This document shows, piece by piece, positions 17,168-25,125 of a stretch of DNA of 64,000 nt (positions are counted from its first letter, which is position 1; every line of letters starts with the position of its first letter). The notes below the pieces were generated by a model. The model ran no database searches and was not told where the DNA came from. It saw only the letters and a list, made by a program, of their open reading frames with translations. The position numbers were made by a program, and so were the translations under genes. The DNA is from JBFMFB01 sp040752115 (lineage in GTDB: Bacteria; Pseudomonadota; Gammaproteobacteria; Burkholderiales; Sulfuricellaceae), in assembly GCA_040752115.1 (NCBI GenBank), contig JBFMFB010000011.1, positions 1 through 64,000 on the forward strand, given 5' to 3'.

Positions 17168-17699
17168 GGCTGTCTGCATCCCGCAGCTTGGCGATGGCCT
17201 GGGCAAGACTTTCCGCTTCGGCGCCCGAGCTGATCAGCGCCAGCGCGCTGTCGGCTGCCGTCTCCATTTCCCGGTAATGGCGTCTCAGCCGCTCGACGCT
17301 TTGCTCGAGCTGCCGGGCCTCCTGCTGCAACTGATCCCGCCCGCGGATCGGGACGAGCTCATCCGGCCCCTTTCCGATCAGCTTCTCCATGTTGCGCGAG
17401 AAACGGAACAGCGGGCCGGCGATGCGGAAGCTGGCGTAAAGAGAAACCAGCCACGAAATGACGCCGGTGGCGCCCACCAGAAAAAACCCTGCCAGCAGCA
17501 TGCTCGGCCCCAGCGCATGGTGCGTGATGCTATGGGCCTTGACGACCTGCCAGTAGGCGTCGCCGGAATTGTCGCTGACGAAAACAAGCACGCCGAAAAG
17601 CGCGGCGAACGAGAGGATTCCGGCGAAAAAAGCGACCTTGCCGACAAGCTTGAGGTGAAACAGCGGATGAGGACTGCCGACCTGGATGTTGTTCTGCAT
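17154..17699 (-). CDS. Two-TM HAMP-like membrane protein of the haem operon
   Basis: The 181-residue protein starts at the ATG at 17699 after a GGGAGG site. Transmembrane helices lie at about residues 19-41 and 66-88 with a short periplasmic loop. After the second helix, SFRIAGPLFRFSRNMEKL resembles the start of HAMP-type linkers in chemoreceptors. The remaining 80 residues are coiled-coil-like, with no recognised output domain. It is the first gene of the three-gene haem operon and has a palindromic site 53 bases upstream. It may sense or couple redox state, but nothing in the sequence proves that. Confidence 0.82.
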   Translation of the reverse strand: MQNNIQVGSPHPLFHLKLVGKVAFFAGILSFAALFGVLVFVSDNSGDAYWQVVKAHSITHHALGPSMLLAGFFLVGATGVISWLVSLYASFRIAGPLFRFSRNMEKLIGKGPDELVPIRGRDQLQQEARQLEQSVERLRRHYREMETAADSALALISSGAEAESLAQAIAKLRDADSHVRL

Positions 17700-17752
17700 G
17701 ACATTCCTCCCTTGAAGGAATTTATCGATTTTATGCGGCGAAAGCAACGATA

Positions 17753-17766
17753 TCACAAAAATGTGA
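17753..17766. promoter_or_regulatory. Candidate operator palindrome upstream of the haem operon
   Basis: TCACAAAAATGTGA is a perfect 5-base inverted repeat around AAAA, 53 bases upstream of the first haem-operon gene and between it and cca. The half-sites resemble CRP/FNR-family half-sites, but the outward order (TCACA...TGTGA) is the reverse of the usual CRP site. Confidence 0.4.
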
Positions 17767-17798
17767 CAGTTTGTTTATTATTTTTGGACTTCCTTTAT

Positions 17799-19046
17799 TC
17801 ATTCGGTGGAGCACGACCCGCTGTCTTGCCCTCCAACAGCCTTCATCCGGGCTTTTACCGCCTCCAGCCGCGCCTGGTAAACCCGCTCCCGAATCAGCCG
17901 GGGTTCCACGCATGTTTTCGCCACTGCACCCGCGTCCACTTCCAACGCCGTGGCAAGCGCCAGGCGTAGCAAATCCGCCTGGGGGTAGGGATTGTCCTGA
18001 TGGCCTGCCCGCCCGCAGGAATCGCTGCGGCAGGCCAGCAGGAGATTTTCGAACCGCTGCGGCTGGCGCAGGGCGTCGGTTTCCTGCAGCAGCTTCAGCA
18101 CGGTGTTGGGGCGCAATTCCAGGGCGCAGTGGATTTCGCCGTGGAAACGGGCGGCGAGCAGCGCCAGATCGCGGCAGTCGTTGGGCGCACGCAGGCGCCG
18201 GGCAAACGTCCTGACCAGCTCCGCGCCCCGCTCTTCGTGGCCGATGTGACGCGGCCATTCCTCCTGCGGCGTGGCGCCCTTGCCGAGATCGTGCGCGAGC
18301 ACAGCGAAGCGCACCGGCAGCGGGTAATTTTGCGCTGCGGCGTAATCCACTGCCAGCATCACATGCGCGCCGGTGTCGATTTCGGGATGGTACGCTTCCG
18401 GCTGCGGCACGCCGAACAGGGCGTCCACTTCCGGCAGGATTCTCGCGAGTGCACCGCAGGCGCGTAGCGCCTCGAACATGCGCGATGGCTTTTGCTCCAT
18501 CAGGCCCTTGGCGAGTTCCTGCCATGCCCGTTCCGGCACCAGCGCATCCACTTCGCCGCTGGTCACCATCTCGCGCATCAGCGCCAGCGTTTCATCGGCA
18601 ATGCGGAAGCCGAAGCGCGCCGCAAATCGCGCCACCCGCAGCACCCGCACCGGGTCCTCGACGAACGCCGGGCCGACGTGGCGCAGGATTCCGGCCTCGA
18701 GATCGGCGACACCGCCGTAGGGATCGATGATACTGCCCTGCTCGTCCTTGGCGATGGCGTTAATGGTGAGGTCGCGCCGGGCGAGGTCCTCCTCCAGCGT
18801 CACCTCGGGCGCGGCGTACACTTGAAACCCCTTGTAGCCGCGCGCGGTCTTGCGCTCGGTGCGGGCAAGCGCATACTCCTCGTGAGTTTCGGGATGGAGG
18901 AACACGGGAAAATCCTTGCCCACCGGACGGAAGCCGAGACGTCGCATTTCCTCCGGCGTGGCGCCGACCACGACGTAGTCGCGGTCCTGGACAGCCAAGC
19001 CCAGCAACTCGTCGCGCACCGCGCCGCCGACGGTATAGATTCGCAT
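17799..19046 (-). CDS. cca: CCA tRNA nucleotidyltransferase
   Basis: This enzyme adds or repairs the 3' CCA end of tRNAs. The start at 19046 gives 415 residues beginning RIYTVGGAVRDELLG; the class II nucleotidyltransferase motif continues with the catalytic DRDYVV pair near residue 21. The C-terminal region has an HD-type phosphohydrolase domain (VLAHDLGKG, then FHGE), typical of the multifunctional gammaproteobacterial and betaproteobacterial form. Longer upstream reading is excluded because it overlaps the NDUFA9-like gene, which ends 11 bases before. Confidence 0.95.
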   Translation of the reverse strand: MRIYTVGGAVRDELLGLAVQDRDYVVVGATPEEMRRLGFRPVGKDFPVFLHPETHEEYALARTERKTARGYKGFQVYAAPEVTLEEDLARRDLTINAIAKDEQGSIIDPYGGVADLEAGILRHVGPAFVEDPVRVLRVARFAARFGFRIADETLALMREMVTSGEVDALVPERAWQELAKGLMEQKPSRMFEALRACGALARILPEVDALFGVPQPEAYHPEIDTGAHVMLAVDYAAAQNYPLPVRFAVLAHDLGKGATPQEEWPRHIGHEERGAELVRTFARRLRAPNDCRDLALLAARFHGEIHCALELRPNTVLKLLQETDALRQPQRFENLLLACRSDSCGRAGHQDNPYPQADLLRLALATALEVDAGAVAKTCVEPRLIRERVYQARLEAVKARMKAVGGQDSGSCSTE

Positions 19047-19057
19047 CCTGCGGTCCG

Positions 19058-20008
19058 CTACCGCCCCGCCCGCCTGCGGATATCGCGGTACCGATCGGTG
19101 TCGTTGCCGGCAAGATATTGCGGTGCGACGACCTCCAGCGCGGTGGGCCGGAAGCCGAACACCGCCGGAAATTCGTTGGGACAGACGTTGTCCGTCTTGA
19201 GGGAATAGTAGTTGTCGCGGGTCAGTATCTTGACCGGCAGCTTTTCGAACACCCAGGCCTGGAGGTAGGACAGCCGGTCGTTCAAGCACAGGATCACGCG
19301 GCAGTAGCCGCGGGTCTTGGCAACGAATTCAACCAGCTCGCGCAGGGTGTATACCTTCGGCCCGCACAGCTCGTAGCGATGGCCGAAAGTAGCCGGGTTG
19401 GAGAGACTCGCAACATAGGCGCGCGCCACGTCATCCACGAATACCGGCTGCAGCTTCGCGTTCGGGCTGCCGAGCGGGAACACCGGCGACCACTTCAGCA
19501 CATTCGCGAACATGTTGAGAAAGGTGTCCTCGCGGCCGAAAATGACCGACGGCCGGAACACCGTGACCTTGAGCCGGTCGTTGCCTGCCTGGAGCACCAG
19601 AGCCTCGCCCTGCCCCTTGGTGCGCTGGTAGCGGCTCAGACCGTTCGGGTCCGCGCCCTGCGCGCTCATGTGCAGCAGGCGCCGCACGCCCGCGGCGAGG
19701 CATGCTTCCACCACCTTGCGCGGCAGTTCCACATGATTTTTTTCGAAATCCCCGGCTTTCCGTTCGTGCAGGATGCCGACCAGGTTGATCACCGCATCCA
19801 TGCCCTCGAATTGCCGCCGGAGATCGGCCGGATCATGGACATTGGCCCGCACCAGGCTCATCCCCGGCAGGACGGTCAGATGCTTGCCGCTTTCGTAGCT
19901 GCGCGTCAGCACGCGCACGTTGATGCCCCGCTCGGAAAGCTGGTGCACAATATGCCGCCCGACAAAACCGCTGCCTCCAAGGACGCAGACATTTTTTATT
20001 TCCACCAA
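19058..20008 (-). CDS. NDUFA9-like NAD(P)-binding epimerase-family protein
   Basis: The 316-residue short-chain dehydrogenase-like protein opens with the Rossmann loop VCVLGGSGFVGRHIV (GxxGxxG). It matches the group annotated as complex I NDUFA9 subunit family: the INLVGILHE segment (about residues 90-98), the MSAQGADPNGLSRYQRTKGQGE block with the YxxxK pair, and the FRPSVIFGRED motif. In bacteria these atypical dehydrogenases are soluble proteins of uncertain substrate; some act on quinone precursors. The start is TTG at 20008 or GTG at 20005, after a GAGGAGG site. It directly precedes cca. Confidence 0.88.
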   Translation of the reverse strand: MVEIKNVCVLGGSGFVGRHIVHQLSERGINVRVLTRSYESGKHLTVLPGMSLVRANVHDPADLRRQFEGMDAVINLVGILHERKAGDFEKNHVELPRKVVEACLAAGVRRLLHMSAQGADPNGLSRYQRTKGQGEALVLQAGNDRLKVTVFRPSVIFGREDTFLNMFANVLKWSPVFPLGSPNAKLQPVFVDDVARAYVASLSNPATFGHRYELCGPKVYTLRELVEFVAKTRGYCRVILCLNDRLSYLQAWVFEKLPVKILTRDNYYSLKTDNVCPNEFPAVFGFRPTALEVVAPQYLAGNDTDRYRDIRRRAGR

Positions 20009-20137
20009 AGCCTCCTCGTTCTCTTATTCGAAAGCGGTTTCAGTGCAGGGTAATGCGCGCAGCGCGACTCACGCCAAGCTCTCCTACGAGCTTCAATAAT
20101 TTATGACCAGGACTCCGGCAAAAAACTCCCGTACCCG

Positions 20138-22093
20138 CTACGGCTCGCAGGAAGGACTGCGCTCGTCCTGGGCCTGGCATTCCCGACCACCGTTTCTGCC
20201 GGCAACAACGCCCAGCCGCTGTTTCAATGTAAGCAGGCGCTGGCCGAAACGATTGGCATAGTAGGTGGCGTTGCTCATCACTTTCTGCACATAGTCGCGG
20301 GTTTCCGTGAACGGGATGGTCTCCGTGTAAACCGCGCCTTCGAGCGCCTTCTCATCCTTCCACCGTTTCGCCCGCACCGGGCCGGCATTGTAGGCGGCAG
20401 TGGCCAGCACCGGCTGGCCGTCGTTCACGTCCAGCACGTATTTGAGGTAGTAGGTGCCAAGCGCAATGTTGGTGTCCAGCCGATTGACCAGGTTTCGGCG
20501 GAAATTCTTGAGGCCGAGGCGCTTCGCCACCCACTGCGCCGTACCCGGCATCAGTTGCATCAAGCCCGAGGCGCCGACGCTGGACCGCGCCACCTGGATG
20601 AAGCGGCTTTCCTGGCGGATCAGACCATAAATCCACGCCTCGTCCAGATTCCGCTCGTGTGCAAACGTCCGCATCAGATCGCGGTGCGGCGCCGGGTAGC
20701 GGAGGCTGAAATCATGCAGCTGGACGGTCTTGCCGGCGGTGTAAATGGCACGGTCGAGCCAGTCGCTGCGCTTCGCCACCTCCGCCGCGACAAGCAGCTG
20801 CTTGTCGTCGAAATTGCGGATCGCCCATCCCCACTCGCGGTTGGCTTCGAGGCGCAGCCCCAGCTGGTACAGCGCCAGTGCGCGCCGGATGCCTGGCACC
20901 TGCCCCATCGCCTTCACTTCGGCCTCGCTCGGCCGGTAAGTGGCTTCAGGGTTGCCGATCACCGCTCCCAGTTCCTCCGTCGCCATTTGACCGTAAAAAT
21001 TGTGCTCCGTCGACAACGGCGCCAGGATTGCATTGGCCTGCGCCTGCTTGCCCATCTCCTTGAGCGCACGCGCCTTCCAATAACGCCAGGCTCCTTGGCG
21101 CCGCATGCTCTCCGGCATGGCATCCACCCCGGCAAGGACCTGCTGCCAGTCCGCCCCGCGCAACGCCGCCCGCACTCGCCAGGCGTGCTGGAGTTCGTTG
21201 AGCGGGGTATCGCCCGCCTCAGCGAACCATTTCAGCGCGGCAGGATCGTGTTTGCGCGCTGCATGGAAAGCCATCTGCCCCCATACGTATTTGCGGTCCT
21301 CGGAACCGAAACGCTCGCGCAAGGCGTCCCAATACGGCAGCGCCTGCTGCGGCTGGCTTCTGGCCAGGCGATACAAGGCGAATATCGTAAGTTCTCGCCC
21401 CACACGAGTTTTGAGGTCGGCGCTGCCCTTGTCGAGAAAGCGCTGAGGATTCTCCGCAATGCCATCCAGCGTGCGCAGCCGGGCTTCCTGCTGATCGGAC
21501 AAGTGCTGCGCGACGCGCTGCGCCACGCTGACATTCCCCAGCTCAAGCGCAAGGCGGATCCGCGCCCAGACGTCGTCCGCCTTCAACAAACCATCCGTCA
21601 TCATGGCTTCAAACAACGGGGTGCAGCTCGACGGCTGATCCGTGCCGACGAACCACAAGCGCCTTGCCTCATCGAACACAGAACCGTCGCCGAGGTTAAG
21701 GCGTGCCTGCAGGGCATAGCAGGTCAATTCATCGTCCTCGCCAACGAACGATGGGTATTCGCTCAGGAAAAGCGCCCAGTTCTGCTGTCTAGCCAGCAGT
21801 TTCAGCCAATCGGCGCGCAGCCGCTCGGAAAGCGGCGTATCGCGGTACGCCTGAATAAACTGGCGGATTTCGCCGGGACTCGCGTCCTTGAGGCGCATCT
21901 CGATTTTCCAGTAGGCGAGATAAGGCTCCAGCACATGCCCTTTCAGCCGGGCCGCGGCGGCATCGAGCCGCGCCGGCTTCTGCAGCCTGAACGCTTCGCG
22001 TGCGGCGAGGAATTCGTCGTCCCGGCTGGCGGCAAAAGTCGCACCAGACAAAAGCAACAACGACAATAGAAACAGAGACAGAAATTTTTGCAT
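20138..22093 (-). CDS. slt: Soluble lytic murein transglycosylase (Slt70-like)
   Basis: This periplasmic enzyme cleaves peptidoglycan to 1,6-anhydro-muropeptides. The start at 22093 gives 651 residues with a clear signal peptide ending TFAAS. The long alpha-superhelical U domain spans roughly residues 25-440. The catalytic goose-type lysozyme domain follows, with IRQESRF (catalytic Glu), SSVGASGLMQLMPGTA, and the YNAGPVRAKRW motif. The C terminus includes the TRDYVQKVM segment usual for Slt. It is divergent from the aldehyde dehydrogenase. Confidence 0.95.
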   Translation of the reverse strand: MQKFLSLFLLSLLLLSGATFAASRDDEFLAAREAFRLQKPARLDAAAARLKGHVLEPYLAYWKIEMRLKDASPGEIRQFIQAYRDTPLSERLRADWLKLLARQQNWALFLSEYPSFVGEDDELTCYALQARLNLGDGSVFDEARRLWFVGTDQPSSCTPLFEAMMTDGLLKADDVWARIRLALELGNVSVAQRVAQHLSDQQEARLRTLDGIAENPQRFLDKGSADLKTRVGRELTIFALYRLARSQPQQALPYWDALRERFGSEDRKYVWGQMAFHAARKHDPAALKWFAEAGDTPLNELQHAWRVRAALRGADWQQVLAGVDAMPESMRRQGAWRYWKARALKEMGKQAQANAILAPLSTEHNFYGQMATEELGAVIGNPEATYRPSEAEVKAMGQVPGIRRALALYQLGLRLEANREWGWAIRNFDDKQLLVAAEVAKRSDWLDRAIYTAGKTVQLHDFSLRYPAPHRDLMRTFAHERNLDEAWIYGLIRQESRFIQVARSSVGASGLMQLMPGTAQWVAKRLGLKNFRRNLVNRLDTNIALGTYYLKYVLDVNDGQPVLATAAYNAGPVRAKRWKDEKALEGAVYTETIPFTETRDYVQKVMSNATYYANRFGQRLLTLKQRLGVVAGRNGGRECQAQDERSPSCEP

Positions 22094-22186
22094 CCGTACA
22101 ACAACCCAAGCTGCAAACTGCCGACCCGACAACGTGTCAAATCGGTCGTGATAGCATGAAAAAATATCTTCAAGGATAGCACAGAT

Positions 22187-23551
22187 ATGCCCTATATCAG
22201 CCTCAATCCGGCCACTAACAAGGTACTGAAAAGTTTTCTCGGTTGGGACGACCAGCGGCTGGCGGCGGCGCTGGAAAGCGCTCACCGCGCCCAGCTCGAA
22301 TGGCGCCGCACGGGCTTTGAGCAGCGCGCCGGCATGATGCGGAAAGCTGCTGCACTGCTGAGGGAAAAACGGGACGAATACGCAACCCTGATCGCGCTCG
22401 AAATGGGCAAACCGCTGCAGGAGGGATGCGCCGAGATCGAAAAATGCGGGCTGGGGTGCGATTTTTACGCGGACAATGCGGCGCGCTTCCTGCAGGACGA
22501 AATCATCGAATCCGATGCCGGCAAAAGCTACATTACCTATCTGCCGCTCGGTACTGTGCTCGGCGTCATGCCGTGGAATTTCCCGTTCTGGCAGGTGTTC
22601 CGCTTTGCCGCGCCGACGCTGATGGCAGGCAATGCGGTGGTGCTCAAGCACTCATCGAATGTGCCGCAGTGTGCGCTGGCGCTGGAGGAAATTTTCCGCC
22701 AGGCTGGTTTTCCCGAGCATCTGTTCCTCACCCTGATGATCGAAGCCGATCAGGTCGCCGATGCCATCGCCAACCCACATGTCCACGCCGTCACGCTCAC
22801 CGGCTCGGAACTGGCCGGGCGCAGAGTCGCCGCCTGCGCCGGCCAGCACCTGAAGAAATGCGTGCTCGAGCTGGGCGGCTCCGATGCCTTCATCGTGCTG
22901 CGCGATGCCGACCTTGAGCTCGCCGCCGGTCAGGCCGTCGCCTCGCGCTTCCAGAACTGCGGCCAGTCCTGCATTGCCGCCAAGCGATTGATCGTCGTGC
23001 CGGAAATCGCGGAAGAATTCTTGAGCCTGTTGCGGGAAAGAATCTCGCAACTCCGGGTTGGCGACCCGCTCGACGAAACCACGCAAATCGGCCCGATGGC
23101 GCGGCTCGATCTGCGCGACGAACTGCACCGCCAGGTAAGCGATTCCATCGCCCAAGGCGCGGTGCGGGTGCTGGGATGCGCGCCGCTCGAAGGGGAAGGC
23201 GCGTTCTACTCCCCATCCATTCTCGACCACGTCACACCCAAGACCCGCGCCTACCATGAAGAGCTGTTCGGGCCGGTGGCCTGCATCATCCGCGCCGAGA
23301 ACGAAGAAGACGCGATCCGCATCGCCAATGACACCCGCTTCGGCCTGGGCAGCAGCATCTGGAGCCGCGACACGGAGCGGGCCGAGCGGCTGTCGCGGGA
23401 AATTCAGGCTGGCGCGAGCTTCATCAACGGACTGGTGAAATCGGATCCGCGGCTGCCCTTCGGCGGAATCAAGGCTTCCGGCTTCGGCCGAGAGCTCTCC
23501 CGCGATGGCATCCGCGAGTTTGTGAACATCAAGACGGTATGGGTACGCTAG
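22187..23551 (+). CDS. NAD(P)-dependent succinate-semialdehyde dehydrogenase-type aldehyde dehydrogenase
   Basis: The 454-residue ALDH-superfamily enzyme has the MPWNFPFWQ loop, LTGSELAGRRV (cofactor binding), the general-base glutamate in LELGGSD and the nucleophile cysteine in NCGQSCIAAKR. The short length and the N-terminal YISLNPATNKV resemble the GabD-like/Sad group that oxidises succinate semialdehyde, but no GABA aminotransferase gene is nearby, so the substrate is uncertain. AAGGA lies just upstream of the ATG. Confidence 0.9.
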   Translation: MPYISLNPATNKVLKSFLGWDDQRLAAALESAHRAQLEWRRTGFEQRAGMMRKAAALLREKRDEYATLIALEMGKPLQEGCAEIEKCGLGCDFYADNAARFLQDEIIESDAGKSYITYLPLGTVLGVMPWNFPFWQVFRFAAPTLMAGNAVVLKHSSNVPQCALALEEIFRQAGFPEHLFLTLMIEADQVADAIANPHVHAVTLTGSELAGRRVAACAGQHLKKCVLELGGSDAFIVLRDADLELAAGQAVASRFQNCGQSCIAAKRLIVVPEIAEEFLSLLRERISQLRVGDPLDETTQIGPMARLDLRDELHRQVSDSIAQGAVRVLGCAPLEGEGAFYSPSILDHVTPKTRAYHEELFGPVACIIRAENEEDAIRIANDTRFGLGSSIWSRDTERAERLSREIQAGASFINGLVKSDPRLPFGGIKASGFGRELSRDGIREFVNIKTVWVR

Positions 23552-23570
23552 CCATACCGGCCAGATGGAA

Positions 23571-23951
23571 TCAGTGCACTTTCGGTACGAGCTGCACTTC
23601 CAGCGCCGTTGCCACGTTATCCTTCAGCTCCACCGTCACGTCGTAGGTCTTGTGGGGTATCCCGTAAGCGCCGTACTCGGCATATTCATTGACGGCCTTG
23701 AAACCCTCGACGCCTTTCCGGATGAGGCACGAATCCTTGAGGCAGATGTGCCACCGTGCATCGCCGGAAACCTGGTAGGAGACGATGTCCTTGTCTGCCC
23801 TGCCTTCGAGCTGAAGCGTGACGCGGTTTTCGACGGAACTTAGTTCAACCAGCTTGCCGCTCAGGGACTCGGCCTGCGCAGCAACCGAAAACGCTTGCAG
23901 CCAGATGGCGACAAGCATTGCAACAACGGTGTTCATTCCCTTCGTTCGCAT
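23571..23951 (-). CDS. Small secreted protein of unknown function
   Basis: The 126-residue protein has a good signal peptide (cleavage after AAQAE) and a strong GAGGAGG site. The mature part is mostly strand-forming, with one cysteine pair (CLKDSC) that may form a disulfide. It is convergent with the aldehyde dehydrogenase, 19 bases apart. No family is recognised with confidence. Confidence 0.75.
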   Translation of the reverse strand: MRTKGMNTVVAMLVAIWLQAFSVAAQAESLSGKLVELSSVENRVTLQLEGRADKDIVSYQVSGDARWHICLKDSCLIRKGVEGFKAVNEYAEYGAYGIPHKTYDVTVELKDNVATALEVQLVPKVH

Positions 23952-24029
23952 AGTGACCTCCTCGCTTACGGCTCCGGGGAATCGCCGGGCCTTTCGGCTA
24001 TGTAAAATTGCAGTTTCAGCGGCAGGCGC

Positions 24030-24266
24030 TCAGCCCGAAATTCCGGAACCGGACCAGTCGCGCTCACTATCGGGAGCTCCTCTCGCTTCTGCCGCCGCAT
24101 CTATCTCGGCCGCACCCTTGCACTCTCCTCCGCGGTAAGCATCCAGCAAATACCGGATCGCGGCATTGACGTCCTGCCGCACTCCGGGCTCGCCCGCGAA
24201 CGGGACGGGAAGCAACTCCAATTCAAACAGCAGTTCCGAATCAATAGCGACTTGTTGAGCGGCCAT
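24030..24266 (-). CDS. Small hypothetical protein
   Basis: This is a 78-residue acidic protein with no signal peptide or membrane segment, and one Cys. The perfect AAGGAGG site 6 bases before the ATG is the main reason to accept it. The C terminus is rich in Ser, Gly, Asp and Ala and probably disordered. Its function is unknown. It lies between two genes for small secreted proteins. Confidence 0.55.
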   Translation of the reverse strand: MAAQQVAIDSELLFELELLPVPFAGEPGVRQDVNAAIRYLLDAYRGGECKGAAEIDAAAEARGAPDSERDWSGSGISG

Positions 24267-24425
24267 GGCAACCTCCTTCTACGAAAAGTGGGTGAATAAC
24301 TTTTAGACCGGACGAGATCAAATGGCGTTCTGGCGACTTCAGGGTCGGAATGATCGCTTATGGTTCCTGCCGCTGCTCTGTCATAATGGCGCGCGCAAAT
24401 AATTCGAAGGAGCGAAAGGACAACC

Positions 24426-24902
24426 ATGAACGCAAAAAGAAACGCATGGCTGCAGCGTGCCGGGCGGTGCATAGCAGTTGGAGCGGCCGCAATGGCCGTC
24501 GCCTTCCCCTGTTCTGCGGCGGACTGGGCTCTGGTCGCTACGGACGAGGGACGTGGCGGCGTTTCCATTTACGGGGACAACGCCGGCATTCGCCAGGAAG
24601 GCGCGTTGATGAAAGTATGGACGCTATGGGATTTTCTGACCCCCCAGTACGACGGGGTTCGGACAAAACGCTATTCGTCCGCCAGGGTGCTTTATGCCGT
24701 CAACTGCAAGAACAACACCCAGGCCATCGTGCAGATCACGATGCACAAGGGCGCCAAGGGCGCGGGAGAGGTCGTGTCAACGCACGCCTACAAGCCGGAT
24801 GAACTGGAATACGAAGAGACGTCGCCGGACTCCGTGGCCCAGGAGATCCAGATCTTTGCCTGCGCGCACGAGGCAATCCGGCAGCCGAAAAAAACGAAGT
24901 AG
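24426..24902 (+). CDS. Secreted surface-adhesin E-like protein
   Basis: The 158-residue protein has a signal peptide (twin-Arg-like RNAWLQRAGR start, hydrophobic core, cleavage after CSAA). The mature part begins DWALVATDE and carries the Trp-rich KVWTLWDFLTPQ segment and two later cysteines (VNCKNNT and FACAHE) that may pair. This pattern matches small periplasmic proteins annotated as surface-adhesin protein E family, for which no clear biochemical function is known in environmental bacteria. The MITE lies 14 bases downstream. Confidence 0.75.
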   Translation: MNAKRNAWLQRAGRCIAVGAAAMAVAFPCSAADWALVATDEGRGGVSIYGDNAGIRQEGALMKVWTLWDFLTPQYDGVRTKRYSSARVLYAVNCKNNTQAIVQITMHKGAKGAGEVVSTHAYKPDELEYEETSPDSVAQEIQIFACAHEAIRQPKKTK

Positions 24903-24916
24903 CCGGTTCCGGCTAA

Positions 24917-25125
24917 GGAAGCTCTGAAAAAGTGCGCGAGCGGGATGAAGCGCAAGGCGCCCGGAGCACAGCGACCGAGAAAACGAAGTTTCAGCGAACG
25001 CTTACTCCGCGCAGCGAAGTTAAGCCCGTCAGGGCGGCGGGAGCTACATATCAAAAGGATAGGCGAGGGAGCGAGCACCGCGCAACGCAGCGATTCGCCC
25101 GCGCAGCCACTTTTTCAGAGCTTCC
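24917..25125. mobile_element. 209-bp MITE, IS5-type ends
   Basis: Perfect 18-bp terminal inverted repeats, beginning GGAAGCTCTGAAAAAGTG, lie at 24917-24934 and 25108-25125, and the similarity continues imperfectly for a few bases inward. Both sides are flanked by a CTAA direct repeat (24913-24916 and 25126-25129). The GGAAG end and 4-bp CTAR target duplication fit the IS5 group. There is no coding capacity, so it depends on a transposase in trans. One target copy contains the stop codon of the ChaN-like gene. Confidence 0.88.
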
